Of a stretch of 64,000 bases of DNA, positions 35,310 to 44,481 are shown in pieces (within the stretch, counting starts at the first letter, position 1; every line of letters starts with the position of its first letter). The DNA comes from Streptomyces spiralis (GTDB lineage: Bacteria > Actinomycetota > Actinomycetes > Streptomycetales > Streptomycetaceae): positions 1 through 64,000 of the forward strand of contig NZ_BNBC01000045.1 of assembly GCF_014654675.1 (NCBI RefSeq), in the 5' to 3' direction. The notes under the pieces are model-generated. The model saw only the letters and a program-made list of their open reading frames with translations, was not told the DNA's origin and searched no databases. A program made the translations under genes and the position numbers.

Positions 35310-35326
35310 TATTGATTCAGTCAATA
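35310..35326. promoter_or_regulatory. Perfect palindrome TATTGA-TTCAG-TCAATA, probable operator
   Basis: This 17-bp AT-rich palindrome stands out in very GC-rich DNA and ends 15 nt before the CoA-transferase ATG. It is the right size for a dimeric repressor site (MarR or TetR class). No regulator gene is adjacent. Confidence 0.55.
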
Positions 35327-35341
35327 CTGCATAGTGAAGTC

Positions 35342-36766
35342 ATGACTGACATCAGGTTCGCATGGTCCGCGCTGGGCGGCGATCCCGCCCTCGTGTCACG
35401 GATCACCACCGTGGAGCGGGAAGGCGCGCTCGGGGCGCGCCTTCCCGTACGGGAGCTGGCACGCGCGTGCGTGGGCGCCTGCGCGCTGGCCGCCGCGGAG
35501 CTGGCCGCACGACGGGCCGGGCTCGCCGAGGTGCCCGCGGTGCGCGTGGACGACGGTGCCGTGGCCACCGCGTTCACCAGTGAGCGGCATCTCCTGGTCG
35601 ACGGGCGGCCACCGCTCACCTTCGCGCCGCTGTCACGGTTCTGGCGGACGGCCGACGGCTGGGTGCGCACACACGCCAACTACCCGCACCACCGGCAGCG
35701 GTTGCTCCTGGCGCTGGGGCTGCCGCAGGACGCGGAGCCGGCGGCCGTGGAGGCCGCGCTCGCCGAGCGGTCCGCGCTCGACGTCGAGGAGGCCGTGTAC
35801 GCGGCCGGCGGCCTCGCCGTCGCGCTGCGCACGCCCGAGGAGTGGGGCGCGCACGAGCAGGCCACCGCGGTGGCCGCCCGGCCGCTGGTTCAGAGCGAGC
35901 GGCCGGACGAGGCACGCGCGCGCGTGCTCCCTGCCCTCGAGGGCTCGCCGGCGCTGCCCGCCGCCGGGCTCCGCGTCCTGGACCTGACCCGGGTCATCGC
36001 CGGGCCCGTCGCCACCCGCGCCCTCGCCCTGCTGGGCGCGGACGTGCTGCGCCTGGACGCGCCGCAACTGCCCGAACTGGCCGACCAGCACGCCGACACG
36101 GGCTTCGGGAAGCGGTCGGCACTCCTGGACCTGGCGGCCGGCCGGACGGCCTTCGAGGAACTGCTGGCCGAGGCGGACGTCGTCGTCACCGGCTACCGCC
36201 CGGGCGGCCTGGACCGCTTCGGCCTCTCCCCCGAGGCGCTGGCCGAGCGGCGGCCCGGACTGGTCGTGGCGCAGTTGTCGGCGTGGGGCGGGTACGGGCC
36301 GTGGGGCGGACGGCGCGGCTTCGACAGCCTCGTCCAGGTCGCCACCGGCATCGCGGCGGTCGAGGGGTCGGCGCGGCGGCCGGGCGCGCTGCCCGCGCAG
36401 GCGCTGGACCACGGCACGGGCTATCTCCTGGCGGGGGCGGTGCTGCGGGCCCTGACCGAGCAGTCCGCCGAGGGCGGCAGCCGGGTCGTACGGCTGTCGC
36501 TGGCGCGGACGGCGACGTGGCTGACGCAGGGAAGCGGTCCGGGTGCGAGCGAGCCGGGCGGTGCGCCGGGTTCCGCCGGGACGGGCGCGGTCCCGAGTTC
36601 CGTGCCGGGCGCCCCGTACGACGGGCCGGAGCCGTGGCTCGGCGAGACGGACAGCGGGATCGGCCGGCTGCGGTACGCCCTGCCGCCCGTGGCCTTCGCC
36701 GGCGGCCCCGCCCTCTGGGCCCGGCCACCCGGCCACTGGGGGGCGGACGTGGCCCGCTGGGCGTGA
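35342..36766 (+). CDS. CaiB/BaiF (family III) CoA-transferase
   Basis: A 474-residue CoA-transferase family III protein. The C-terminal half has the clearest family blocks: LRVLDLTRVIAGPVATRALA, GADVLRLD, LLAEADVVVTGYRPGGLDRF and LVVAQLSAWGGYGPWGG. The N-terminal half is degenerate, as in fused two-lobe members. Substrate unknown. ATG 35342 is chosen over an in-frame upstream ATT/ATA-rich extension because it lies downstream of the palindrome; the ribosome site (GTGAAG) is weak. Confidence 0.82.
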   Translation: MTDIRFAWSALGGDPALVSRITTVEREGALGARLPVRELARACVGACALAAAELAARRAGLAEVPAVRVDDGAVATAFTSERHLLVDGRPPLTFAPLSRFWRTADGWVRTHANYPHHRQRLLLALGLPQDAEPAAVEAALAERSALDVEEAVYAAGGLAVALRTPEEWGAHEQATAVAARPLVQSERPDEARARVLPALEGSPALPAAGLRVLDLTRVIAGPVATRALALLGADVLRLDAPQLPELADQHADTGFGKRSALLDLAAGRTAFEELLAEADVVVTGYRPGGLDRFGLSPEALAERRPGLVVAQLSAWGGYGPWGGRRGFDSLVQVATGIAAVEGSARRPGALPAQALDHGTGYLLAGAVLRALTEQSAEGGSRVVRLSLARTATWLTQGSGPGASEPGGAPGSAGTGAVPSSVPGAPYDGPEPWLGETDSGIGRLRYALPPVAFAGGPALWARPPGHWGADVARWA

Positions 36767-36869
36767 GCACACGGGCGTGGCGTCGAGCGGACGCCGTCGG
36801 GCGGAATGCCGTTCCCTCAGTTGCTTGTACCCACTTGCCCCGTTTGTGGCGGCTGGTGAAGATCCTGGG

Positions 36870-37880
36870 GTGACGCTCATACGACCGGCCTCCGAGGCGG
36901 CAGACGCCGGCGGGAGGGGGCGGCGGGCCGCGACGTTACGGGCGGCCGCCGTCCTCGCCCTGGTGGCGCTCGCCGCGCTGATCCCGCTGCTCGGTCCGTC
37001 CGCCGCCCTGCACGGCACCGGAGAGGCCGCCGCCCCCGGAACCGGCGGCACGGCGCTGCTGCGGACGGTGCTGTTCGCGGCGCTGTGCGTCCCCGTCGGC
37101 GAACTGTTCGTGAACCGGCTGGCCGACGGCCTCCCCGGCCCCACGGCGGAGCCGCCCCGCAGCCGGTCCCTGTACGCGGCCGCCGCCGGTTTCCTCGCCG
37201 CCCTCGGACTCGCCTCCATGGTGGCCACCGGCAACCTGGTGCCGCACAGCCCGACCCGGATCGACATGGGCGGCCTCTACCGCACCCGGGACGGCTCACT
37301 GGCCCTGCTCGAGGTCAACGCCTTCCTTCTGGCCGGTCTGTGCGCGCTCTCACGCCACCTGCGACTCCAGGTCCTGCCGCTCGCCGCGGTGGCCGTGGCC
37401 GAGGCGCTGCGCGCCCATCCCCCCACCGAGAGCGGCCCGTTGCTCGGCTCCGGTCTGACGCTCGCGCACCTGGTGTGCGGGGCGCTGTGGGCGGGCGGTC
37501 TGCTGCACACCCTGCGCACGCTGCGGCGCCGGCGCGGCACCGAGGCGGCCGCCGCGCTGCTGGGCCGCTACGCGCGCGTGGCGCCCGTGCTGCTCGCCGC
37601 GGTCACCGCGACGGGCGTGTGCAGCACCCTGCGCCGGATGCCGCCGGAGACGGTGCTGCACCAGCTGACGGCGACGGCCTACGGCCGCACCCTGCTCGCC
37701 AAGGTGGTCCTGGTGGCCTGCGTCGTCCTGCTGGCCCTCCGGGCGCGGCTCCGGCTGCGCCGGGCGCCCGACCCGCTGACGGCGTGCACCCCCGCGCGCG
37801 CGGAGGTCGCCGGCCTGGCCGTGGTGGTCATGGTGTCGGGGCTGCTGACGGCTCTGCCGCTGCCGATCCGCTGGAGCTGA
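36870..37880 (+). CDS. CopD-like copper-resistance membrane protein
   Basis: A 336-residue protein with about eight helices. Its C-terminal half resembles the CopD domain (LAHLVCGALWAGGLLHTLRT, YGRTLLAKVVLVACVVLLAL). CopD proteins import or handle copper with CopC; no CopC domain is fused here. The GTG start at 36870 is followed directly by a basic stretch and the first helix. The assignment is by pattern, so moderately sure. SURF1, which acts on copper-containing oxidase, lies 1.6 kb downstream. Confidence 0.7.
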   Translation: MTLIRPASEAADAGGRGRRAATLRAAAVLALVALAALIPLLGPSAALHGTGEAAAPGTGGTALLRTVLFAALCVPVGELFVNRLADGLPGPTAEPPRSRSLYAAAAGFLAALGLASMVATGNLVPHSPTRIDMGGLYRTRDGSLALLEVNAFLLAGLCALSRHLRLQVLPLAAVAVAEALRAHPPTESGPLLGSGLTLAHLVCGALWAGGLLHTLRTLRRRRGTEAAAALLGRYARVAPVLLAAVTATGVCSTLRRMPPETVLHQLTATAYGRTLLAKVVLVACVVLLALRARLRLRRAPDPLTACTPARAEVAGLAVVVMVSGLLTALPLPIRWS

Positions 37881-38073
37881 CGCACAGGTGGCCGGCGCCG
37901 CTGCGCGGCGGGGTGGCGCCCGGCCGGGTGAACTCTGATGCGCTTCGCCCGGTTTGCGGCACGCGCGCGTGACCGGCGCGCGAAGTGGCGTGCGGGCGTG
38001 CCGGTGTGCGCGTGTGGTGCGATGGCCACCTGAAGGACCGGGCTGTCAGTCGCGGCCCGTATCCTCAGTGACC

Positions 38074-39060
38074 ATGCTCGAAGACCGCACGCTCGCAGGG
38101 CCGTCCCCCACACCGTGGCCGGCCGCGTATCCGCAGGGATACGCGGTCGTTGACGTGGAGACCACCGGCCTGGCCCGGGACGACCGCATCATCTCGGCGG
38201 CGGTCTACCGGCTGGACGCGCGCGGCGAGGTGGAGGACCACTGGTACACGCTGGTCAACCCGGAGCGGGATCCGGGACCGGTGTGGATCCACGGTCTGAC
38301 GAGCGAGGTGCTCGAAGGGGCGCCGCTCTTCGAGGACATCGCCGACGAGTTCTCCGCCCGGCTGGCCGGCCGGGTGCTCGTCGCGCACAACGCGGTGTTC
38401 GACTGGCAGATGATCGCCCGGGAGTACGCGCGCGCGAAGCGCGAGGCACCGGTGCGGCAGCGGCTGTGCACCATCGCGCTCTCCAAGGAGCTGGGGCTGC
38501 CGCTGCCCAACCACAAACTGGAGTCGCTGGCGGCGCACTTCGGCGTCGTACAGCGGCGGGCACACCACGCGCTGGACGACGCGCGAGTGCTGGCGGAGGC
38601 GTTCCGGCCGAGCCTCGCGGCCGCGGCGGCCGACGGCGTGCGGCTGCCGCTGCTGGAGTGCCGGCCGCTGACGGAGTGGTCGGACCGGCCCGTCCCCCGG
38701 CAGCCGTCCGGTGGCTACGGCGGCTACCGGGCGGGCAGTTGGCGCCCGTCCCGCAAAAGACCCGCCTGCCCCTATCCCAACCCGGGCCGTTACGAAGAGG
38801 GCAAACGTCTCAAGCAGGGCATGCGGATCGCCTTTTCCGGTGACACCTCCGTCGACCGCGAGCTGCTGGAGGACCGCGCGACGGAGGCCGGGCTGCATGT
38901 CGCCACCAGCCTGTCCCGGCTGACCAGCCTGCTCGTCACCAACGACCCGGACTCGGGCACGTCGAAGGTGGTCAAGGCGCGGCTGTACGGCACACCGGTG
39001 GTGGACGAGGCGGCGTTCGGGCAGCTGCTCGGGGACGTGGAACCGGCGGACGGCGACTGA
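38074..39060 (+). CDS. DEDDh 3'-5' exonuclease with BRCT domain
   Basis: A 328-residue DnaQ-like exonuclease: Exo I VVDVETTGL (D27, E29), Exo II HNAVFDWQM, and Exo III HHALDDARVLAE with the DEDDh histidine. A C-terminal BRCT-like domain occupies about 248-325 (GMRIAFSGDTSVDRELLEDR, TSLLVTNDP). This is an actinobacterial architecture distinct from the polymerase epsilon subunit, probably used in repair. ATG 38074 is used; an in-frame GTG at 38068 is possible. Confidence 0.88.
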   Translation: MLEDRTLAGPSPTPWPAAYPQGYAVVDVETTGLARDDRIISAAVYRLDARGEVEDHWYTLVNPERDPGPVWIHGLTSEVLEGAPLFEDIADEFSARLAGRVLVAHNAVFDWQMIAREYARAKREAPVRQRLCTIALSKELGLPLPNHKLESLAAHFGVVQRRAHHALDDARVLAEAFRPSLAAAAADGVRLPLLECRPLTEWSDRPVPRQPSGGYGGYRAGSWRPSRKRPACPYPNPGRYEEGKRLKQGMRIAFSGDTSVDRELLEDRATEAGLHVATSLSRLTSLLVTNDPDSGTSKVVKARLYGTPVVDEAAFGQLLGDVEPADGD

Positions 39061-39087
39061 GGGACCGCCGGAGCGGCGGACGAGCGC

Positions 39088-39118
39088 GCGTACGGGTGAC
39101 CGGCGGGCGTACGGGTGA
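39088..39118. repeat. Direct repeat GCGTACGGGTGA, 19-bp period
   Basis: Two exact 12-mers at 39088-39099 and 39107-39118 lie 64 nt before the zinc-ribbon gene. Spacing of about two helical turns would suit tandem protein binding, but chance duplication is equally possible. Confidence 0.6.
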
Positions 39119-39181
39119 TTGCCGGGCGACTCGCCCGGCGGCCGCTCGCCCGCGAGGCGGCCACGGCCCACCCTGTGGCGC

Positions 39182-39415
39182 ATGGCCAGATGTGAAGTAT
39201 GCGGCAATGACTACGGTATGACCTTCGAGGTGCACGCCCAGGGCGCGGTGCACGTCTTCGACTGCTTCGCCTGCGCGATCCACCGCATGGCGCCGATCTG
39301 CGAGCACTGCCGGGTGCAGATCATCGGGCAGGGCGTCGAGGTCGAGGGCCACTGGTTCTGCGGCGGGCACTGCGCCCGCGCTGAGGGGAAGGTCGGAATC
39401 GTCGACCATGTCTGA
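39182..39415 (+). CDS. Small multi-zinc-ribbon protein
   Basis: A 77-residue protein with three CxxC pairs (C4/C7, C28/C31, C40/C43) and a final C60-x3-C64 with H63, consistent with two zinc sites in a LIM-like arrangement. Function unknown; widely conserved in Streptomyces as far as I recall. It lies between the exonuclease and SURF1 genes, all rightward. The ATG at 39182 begins the Cys-rich region. Confidence 0.75.
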   Translation: MARCEVCGNDYGMTFEVHAQGAVHVFDCFACAIHRMAPICEHCRVQIIGQGVEVEGHWFCGGHCARAEGKVGIVDHV

Positions 39416-39472
39416 GGACACCCGGCACCCCCTGCGGGAAGAACCCCACGGCCGGGGAGGTACCGTCGTGGG

Positions 39473-40300
39473 GTGTACCGCTTCCTGTTGACCCGCCAGT
39501 GGGTGATCATCACCCTCGTGGCTCTCCTGCTCATCCCGACGATGATCTGGCTGGGTTTCTGGCAGCTGCACCGCCACGACCACAGGCAGAAGCTGAACCA
39601 GGTGATCACCGCCTCGCTGGCGGCGAAGCCCGTGCCCGTCGAGTCGCTCACCTCGGTCGGCGGATCCGTCGCGCACGACGCCATCTACCGCCGGGTGACC
39701 GCCAGGGGCCACTTCGACACGGCGCACGAACTGGTGGTGCGCCGGCGTACGAACGCGGACGACCAGGTCGGCTATCACGTCCTGACCCCGTTCGTGCTGG
39801 ACGACGGCCGGACCCTCCTCGTCAACCGCGGCTGGATCCCCTCCTCCGCCTCGCAGACCGCCTTCCCCAGCATTCCGGCACCGGCGTCGGGCGAGATCAC
39901 CGTCACCGGCCGGCTGATGCGGGACGAGACGACGGCCGCGAGCGGCATCAAGAACCTCAAGGGGCTGCCCGACCGCCAGATCATGCTGATCAACAGCGAA
40001 CAGGTCGGCGCGCTCCTGCGTGACTCGGGCGACGCCTCCGCCAAGTCGGTGTTCGGCGGCTACATCGAGCTGACCTCTCCCGCGCCCAAGGGCGGCAGTC
40101 CCGAACTGCTCCCCTCGCCCAAGGAGGACACCAGCTGGATCGGCATAGGGGACATCAACCTGCCGTACGCCGTCCAGTGGTGGCTGTTCGCCGCGGGTGT
40201 CCCCGTGGGCTGGCTGGTGCTGGTCCGGCGCGAACTCAAGGAGCGCGCGGGGGCGGCGAAGGAAGCGGCGAAGAAGGAGACGGAACCCGCCGCCGTGTAA
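39473..40300 (+). CDS. SURF1 family cytochrome oxidase biogenesis protein
   Basis: A 275-residue SURF1 protein: an N-terminal helix (about 8-30, WVIITLVALLLIPTMIWLGF) with the family GFWQLHRHD signature, an outer domain containing DGRTLLVNRGWIP, and a C-terminal helix (NLPYAVQWWLFAAGVPVGWL). SURF1 aids haem a or copper insertion during assembly of the aa3 oxidase. GTG 39473. Its Ala/Lys/Glu-rich tail is cytoplasmic. Confidence 0.92.
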   Translation: MYRFLLTRQWVIITLVALLLIPTMIWLGFWQLHRHDHRQKLNQVITASLAAKPVPVESLTSVGGSVAHDAIYRRVTARGHFDTAHELVVRRRTNADDQVGYHVLTPFVLDDGRTLLVNRGWIPSSASQTAFPSIPAPASGEITVTGRLMRDETTAASGIKNLKGLPDRQIMLINSEQVGALLRDSGDASAKSVFGGYIELTSPAPKGGSPELLPSPKEDTSWIGIGDINLPYAVQWWLFAAGVPVGWLVLVRRELKERAGAAKEAAKKETEPAAV

Positions 40301-40343
40301 GGCGCCTGATTGCCCGGTGCCTCCAACGGGAATCCGGACATCC

Positions 40344-42187
40344 GTGTACCCGCGGATCGAGGACTACGCGCTCATCGGTGACGAGCAGACCGCCGCCCTG
40401 GTCGGCAGGGACGGCTCGATCGACTGGCTCTGCCTGCCCCGTTTCGACTCCGGCGCCTGCTTCGCGCGGCTGCTCGGCGACGAGGAGAACGGCCACTGGC
40501 GCCTCGCCCCCAAGGGCGCCGAGGGCCCCTGTACCCGCCGGGCCTACCGCCCGGACACGCTGGTCCTCGACACCGAGTGGGACACCCCCGAGGGCTCGGT
40601 CCGCGTCACCGACCTGATGCCGCAGCGCGACCGGGCCCCCGACGTGGTACGGATCGTGGAGGGCCTCAGCGGCCGGGTGACCGTGCGCAGCACGCTCCGG
40701 CTGCGCTTCGACTACGGCTCGATCATCCCCTGGGTGCGCAAGGCAGACGGCCACCGGGTCGCCGTCGCCGGGCCGGACTCGGCGTGGCTGCGCAGCGAGC
40801 CACCGGTGCGCACCTGGGGCGAGCACTTCCGTACCCACGCGGAGTTCACCGTCGCCGAGGGCGAGAAGGTGGCGTTCGTGCTGACCTGGCACCCTCGCAC
40901 GATCCGCGCCCGCCGCTGGTCGACCCGTTCCGGGCGCTGGACCACAGCGTCGTCGACTGGAGGGCCTGGGCGGCGCGCTGCCGCTACACCGGCCCGCACC
41001 GGGACGCCGTCGTCCGCTCCCTGATCACACTGAAGGCGCTCACCTACGCCCCGACGGGCGGCATCGTCGCGGCCCCGACCACCTCCCTGCCCGAGGACCT
41101 GGGCGGGGTGCGCAACTGGGACTACCGCTACTGCTGGCTGCGCGACTCCACGCTCACCCTGGGCGCCCTGCTGTCGGCGGGCTACCAGGAGGAGGCCGAG
41201 GCGTGGCGCGACTGGCTGTTGCGCGCGGTCGCGGGCAACCCCGCGGATCTGCAGATCATGTACGGGCTCGCGGGTGAGCGCCGGCTGCCGGAGTACGAGC
41301 TGCCGTGGCTGTCCGGCTTCGCCGGCTCGGCGCCCGTACGGATCGGCAACGACGCGGTGAAACAGCTTCAGCTGGATGTGTACGGGGAGGTCCTGGACTC
41401 GCTGTCGCTGGCCCGTCGCTCGGGCCTGTCCTCCCAGCCGCACATGTGGTCGATGCAGTGCTCCCTGCTGGACTTCCTGCGCCGGGCCTGGCGGCAGCCC
41501 GACGAGGGGCTCTGGGAGGTGCGCGGCGGCCGGCGGCACTTCGTGCACTCCAAGGTGATGGTGTGGGTGGCCGCCGACCGGATGGTGCGCACGCTCGAGG
41601 AGAACCCGGCGCTGCGCGGCGACCTGGAGGGCTGGCGGGCGCTGCGCGGCGACCTGGAGGGCTGGCGGGCGCTGCGCGACGAGGTGCACCGCGAGGTGTG
41701 CGACAAGGGCTACGACCCCGAGCGGAACACGTTCACGCAGTCCTACGGCTCGCGCGAGCTCGACGCCGCCCTGCTGCTGATCCCCCGTGTGGGTTTCCTG
41801 CCGCCGGACGACCCGCGGGTGACCGGCACCATCGACGCCGTCCGCGCGGAGCTCGGCAAGGACGGCCTGCTGCACCGCTACAGCACCGACACGGACGCCG
41901 CCGACGCGGACGCCGTGGACGGGCTGCCCGGCGGCGAGGGCACCTTCCTGGTGTGCTCGTTCTGGCTCGCCGACGCGCTGCACATGACCGGCCGGACCCG
42001 GGAGGCCCGGGAGCTGTTCGAGAGGCTGGTGGGCCTCGCCAACGACGTGGGGCTGCTGGCGGAGGAGTACCGGGTGGACGAGGCGACGGGCGCGGGCCGG
42101 CAGCTCGGGAACTTCCCGCAGGCGTTCAGCCATATCGGCCTGGTGAACACCGCCCTCGCCCTGTTCGGGGACGACCGGGCAGGATAG
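40344..42187 (+). pseudogene. GH15 glucoamylase/trehalase-like gene with a one-base frameshift
   Basis: A glycoside hydrolase family 15 protein of about 614 residues split into two frames. The first frame (from GTG 40344: VYPRIEDYALIGDEQTAALV) runs well to EKVAFVLTWHP, then loses similarity; the second frame picks up at SHDPRPPLVDPFRALD and continues to 42187 through NWDYRYCWLRDST and QAFSHIGLVNTALALFG. Restoring one C in the CCC at 40892-40894 joins them in register. The family hydrolyses terminal glucosyl links, often trehalose in actinobacteria. The gene also carries a 30-bp in-frame tandem duplication. Either a true pseudogene or an assembly error. An alternative start is GTG 40317. Confidence 0.85.
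41611..41670. repeat. Exact 30-bp tandem duplication inside the GH15 gene
   Basis: GCTGCGCGGCGACCTGGAGG plus the next ten bases (41611-41640) is repeated without change at 41641-41670, adding a second in-frame LRGDLEGWRA decapeptide. Confidence 0.95.
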
Positions 42188-42192
42188 GGGCC

Positions 42193-42948
42193 ATGGATCT
42201 TGGATTGAAGGACAGGGTGTACGTCGTCACCGGGGCCACCCGCGGGCTGGGCAACGCCGCCGCGCGCGAGCTGGTCGCCGACGGGGCGAAGGTGGTCATC
42301 ACCGGACGGGACGGGAAGCGGGCCGCCGACGCGGCGGCCGAGCTGGGTGCGAACGCCGTGGGGGTGGGCTTGGACAACGCCGACGCCGAGGCACCGGCGC
42401 GGCTGATCGCGGCCGCGCGGGAGCACTTCGGCGGCTTCGACGGCGTCCTCGTCAGCGTCGGCGGGCCGGCGCCGGGCTTCGTCGCCGACAACACCGACGA
42501 GCAGTGGCAGTCGGCGTTCGAGTCGGTGTTCCTGGGCGCGGTGCGGCTGGCCCGGGCCGCGGCGGCGGAGCTGGAGGCGGGCGGTGTCATCGGCTTCGTG
42601 CTGTCCGGTTCGGTGCACGAGCCGATCCCGGGGCTGACCATCTCCAACGGGCTGCGGCCCGGACTCGCCGGGTTCGCCAAGTCCCTGGCGGACGAGCTGG
42701 GACCGCGCGGCATCCGGGTCGTCGGCCTGCTTCCGGCCCGCATCGACACGGACCGCGTGCGCGAGCTGGACGGGCTCTCGGCGGACCCGGAGGCGACCCG
42801 CACGGCGAACGAGTCCAGGATCCCCCTGCGCAGGTACGGCACCCCGGAGGAGTTCGGCCGTGCGGCGGCGTTCCTCCTGTCCCCGGCGGCGTCCTACCTG
42901 ACCGGCATCATGCTCCCGGTCGACGGCGGCGCACGGCACGGCTTCTGA
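42193..42948 (+). CDS. SDR-family protein lacking the catalytic Tyr/Lys
   Basis: A 251-residue SDR with an intact nucleotide-binding motif (VVTGATRGLG, residues about 12-20) and C-terminal PVDGGARHGF. Where classical members have Ser...Tyr-x3-Lys it reads LSGSVHEPIPGLTISNGLRP, with no Tyr or Lys in register, so it probably does not use standard SDR catalysis. This fits a known BKR-like subgroup without the canonical active site. ATG 42193 starts 6 nt after the GH15 stop, so it may depend on translation of that broken gene for coupling. Confidence 0.82.
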   Translation: MDLGLKDRVYVVTGATRGLGNAAARELVADGAKVVITGRDGKRAADAAAELGANAVGVGLDNADAEAPARLIAAAREHFGGFDGVLVSVGGPAPGFVADNTDEQWQSAFESVFLGAVRLARAAAAELEAGGVIGFVLSGSVHEPIPGLTISNGLRPGLAGFAKSLADELGPRGIRVVGLLPARIDTDRVRELDGLSADPEATRTANESRIPLRRYGTPEEFGRAAAFLLSPAASYLTGIMLPVDGGARHGF

Positions 42949-43304
42949 CCCCCGCCCGGCTCGCGGGCGCGCGGGCAGTCACCTGCCCACGGCGCCCACA
43001 CGACGGCACCGTCCCCCTCCAGGGACCGCTGGCCCCACGGACGGGCGTCCCCGGAGGCGCGGTGCCGTCCGGAAGCGGCTCCGTCACGTGGTCACGCCGT
43101 GGCCGGACGCGGGCCCGTTGGAGACAGGCCCGGTGAGTACGACCGGCCGTCCTGGGCCCGGACCCGACGGCGCGCGCCGCTCCTCGCAGACGGTCGTCGC
43201 CGGTGAAGACGACCACCGGTGGACCGGGCGGCGCGCCCGGTGCGAGAAGTGACGACCGGGTCCGGCCGGACGGCGCGGCCGTAGCGCGTGGGCCGGCTGG
43301 GCGG
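42949..43304. other. Intergenic region between convergent genes
   Basis: 356 nt without a credible gene. The only structure I see is an 8-bp inverted repeat ACCGGGCG-GCG-CGCCCGGT at 43223-43241, a likely shared terminator. The rest is GC-rich with no RBS-preceded ORF of convincing codon bias. Confidence 0.6.
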
Positions 43305-44129
43305 TTACTCGCCGAGGCCGGCCAGGTCGCGCAGGCGGCGGGCCTGGGACTGGCGTTCGGCGGTGCGTTGGGCTTCGTAGGTGTGGGTCTGGGCGCTCCG
43401 GAGCAGGGCCTTGGTCTCGACCACCGCGTCGCGGGGCGCGGCGAGGATCGCCGAGGCCAGGTCGCCGACCGCCGCGTCGAGCTGGTCCCGGGGCACGGCG
43501 AGGTTGGCCAGCCCGGTGTTCACCGCCTCCTCGGCGGTCACGAACCGGCCGGTCACGCAGATCTCCAGGGCGCGGGCATAGCCGACCAGCCCCACCAGCG
43601 GATGCGTGCCGGTGAGGTCCGGTACCAGCCCGAGGCTGGTCTCGCGCATCGCGAACTGCACGTCGTCGGCGACGACGCGCAGATCACAGGCGAGCGCCAG
43701 CTGGAAGCCCGCCCCGATGGCGTGCCCCTGGACCGCGGCGACGGACACGAGGTCGCTGCGCCGCCACCAGGTGAACGCCTCCTGGTACTCGGCGATGGTC
43801 GCGTCCAGCTCGGCGTCGCTGCCGCGTGCGAGGTCGATGAACGACGGCTCGCCGTCGAATCCCTCCGGCGTGAACGCCTGCCGGTCGAGGCCGGCGGAGA
43901 AGGACTTGCCCTCGGCGCGCAGCAGCACGACACGGACGGAGCCCGGCAGCAGCCGCCCGGCCTCGGCGAGCGCCCGCCACAGGGCGGGGCTCTGCGCGTT
44001 GCGCTTGGCCGGGTTGGTCAGCGTCACCGTGGCGATCGAGTCGTCCACGGTGAGCCGCACGCCGTCCTTGTCGAGTACGTCGGATACTGGGTCACGTACC
44101 GGGTCGAGGTCGTGCTCGGGCGAAGCCAT
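43305..44129 (-). CDS. Enoyl-CoA hydratase/isomerase family protein
   Basis: A 274-residue crotonase-fold protein. The oxyanion-hole segments are FSAGLDRQAF and HAIGAGFQLALACDLR; the SLGLVPDLTGTHPL segment carries Asp where hydratases often have the catalytic Glu, so the exact reaction (hydratase, isomerase or thioesterase) is uncertain. The N-terminal 25 residues are not part of the fold. ATG 44127-44129. It stands alone, convergent with the SDR gene and upstream of nothing obvious in a pathway. Confidence 0.85.
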   Translation of the reverse strand: MASPEHDLDPVRDPVSDVLDKDGVRLTVDDSIATVTLTNPAKRNAQSPALWRALAEAGRLLPGSVRVVLLRAEGKSFSAGLDRQAFTPEGFDGEPSFIDLARGSDAELDATIAEYQEAFTWWRRSDLVSVAAVQGHAIGAGFQLALACDLRVVADDVQFAMRETSLGLVPDLTGTHPLVGLVGYARALEICVTGRFVTAEEAVNTGLANLAVPRDQLDAAVGDLASAILAAPRDAVVETKALLRSAQTHTYEAQRTAERQSQARRLRDLAGLGE

Positions 44130-44259
44130 GGTGCGCCTCCGATGGGTGCGGTCGTCCAGGACGCCAGCGCGGGCATCCTAAGTGACTGCACAGTAACCAC
44201 CCGGTCGTTCGGCTGCCCGACCGGGTGGTCACCATCGAAGCCGATGGCCCCTCCCGAGG

Positions 44260-44481
44260 TCAGGCCGACGGGGCCTTCTTGCCCCGCGTCGCCCCGCCAC
44301 GCCCACGAAGCGTGACGCCCGACTCGCTGAGCATCCGGTGCACGAAGCCATACGAGCGGCCGGTTTCCTCGGCCAACGCCCGAATGCTCGCACCGGCGTC
44401 GTACTTCTTCTTCAGGTCTGCCGCGAGCTTGTCGCGCGCGGCGCCGGTCACCCGGCTGCCCTTCTTCAGAGTCTCGGCCAC
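44260..44481 (-). CDS. gbn: Gbn-like GATC-binding nucleoid-associated protein
   Basis: A 73-residue basic helix-turn-helix protein (AETLKKGSRVTGAARDKLAA, ASIRALAEETGRSYGFVHRM) with a basic tail (RGRGGATRGKKAPSA). Its length and position match SCO1839, described as Gbn, a small nucleoid-associated protein that binds GATC-centred sites genome-wide and affects development. GTG 44481 has a strong GAGGAGG site; an upstream in-frame ATG at 44517-44519 with GGGAGGGG would add about 13 residues. The upstream region contains several GATC sites. Confidence 0.85.
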   Translation of the reverse strand: MAETLKKGSRVTGAARDKLAADLKKKYDAGASIRALAEETGRSYGFVHRMLSESGVTLRGRGGATRGKKAPSA

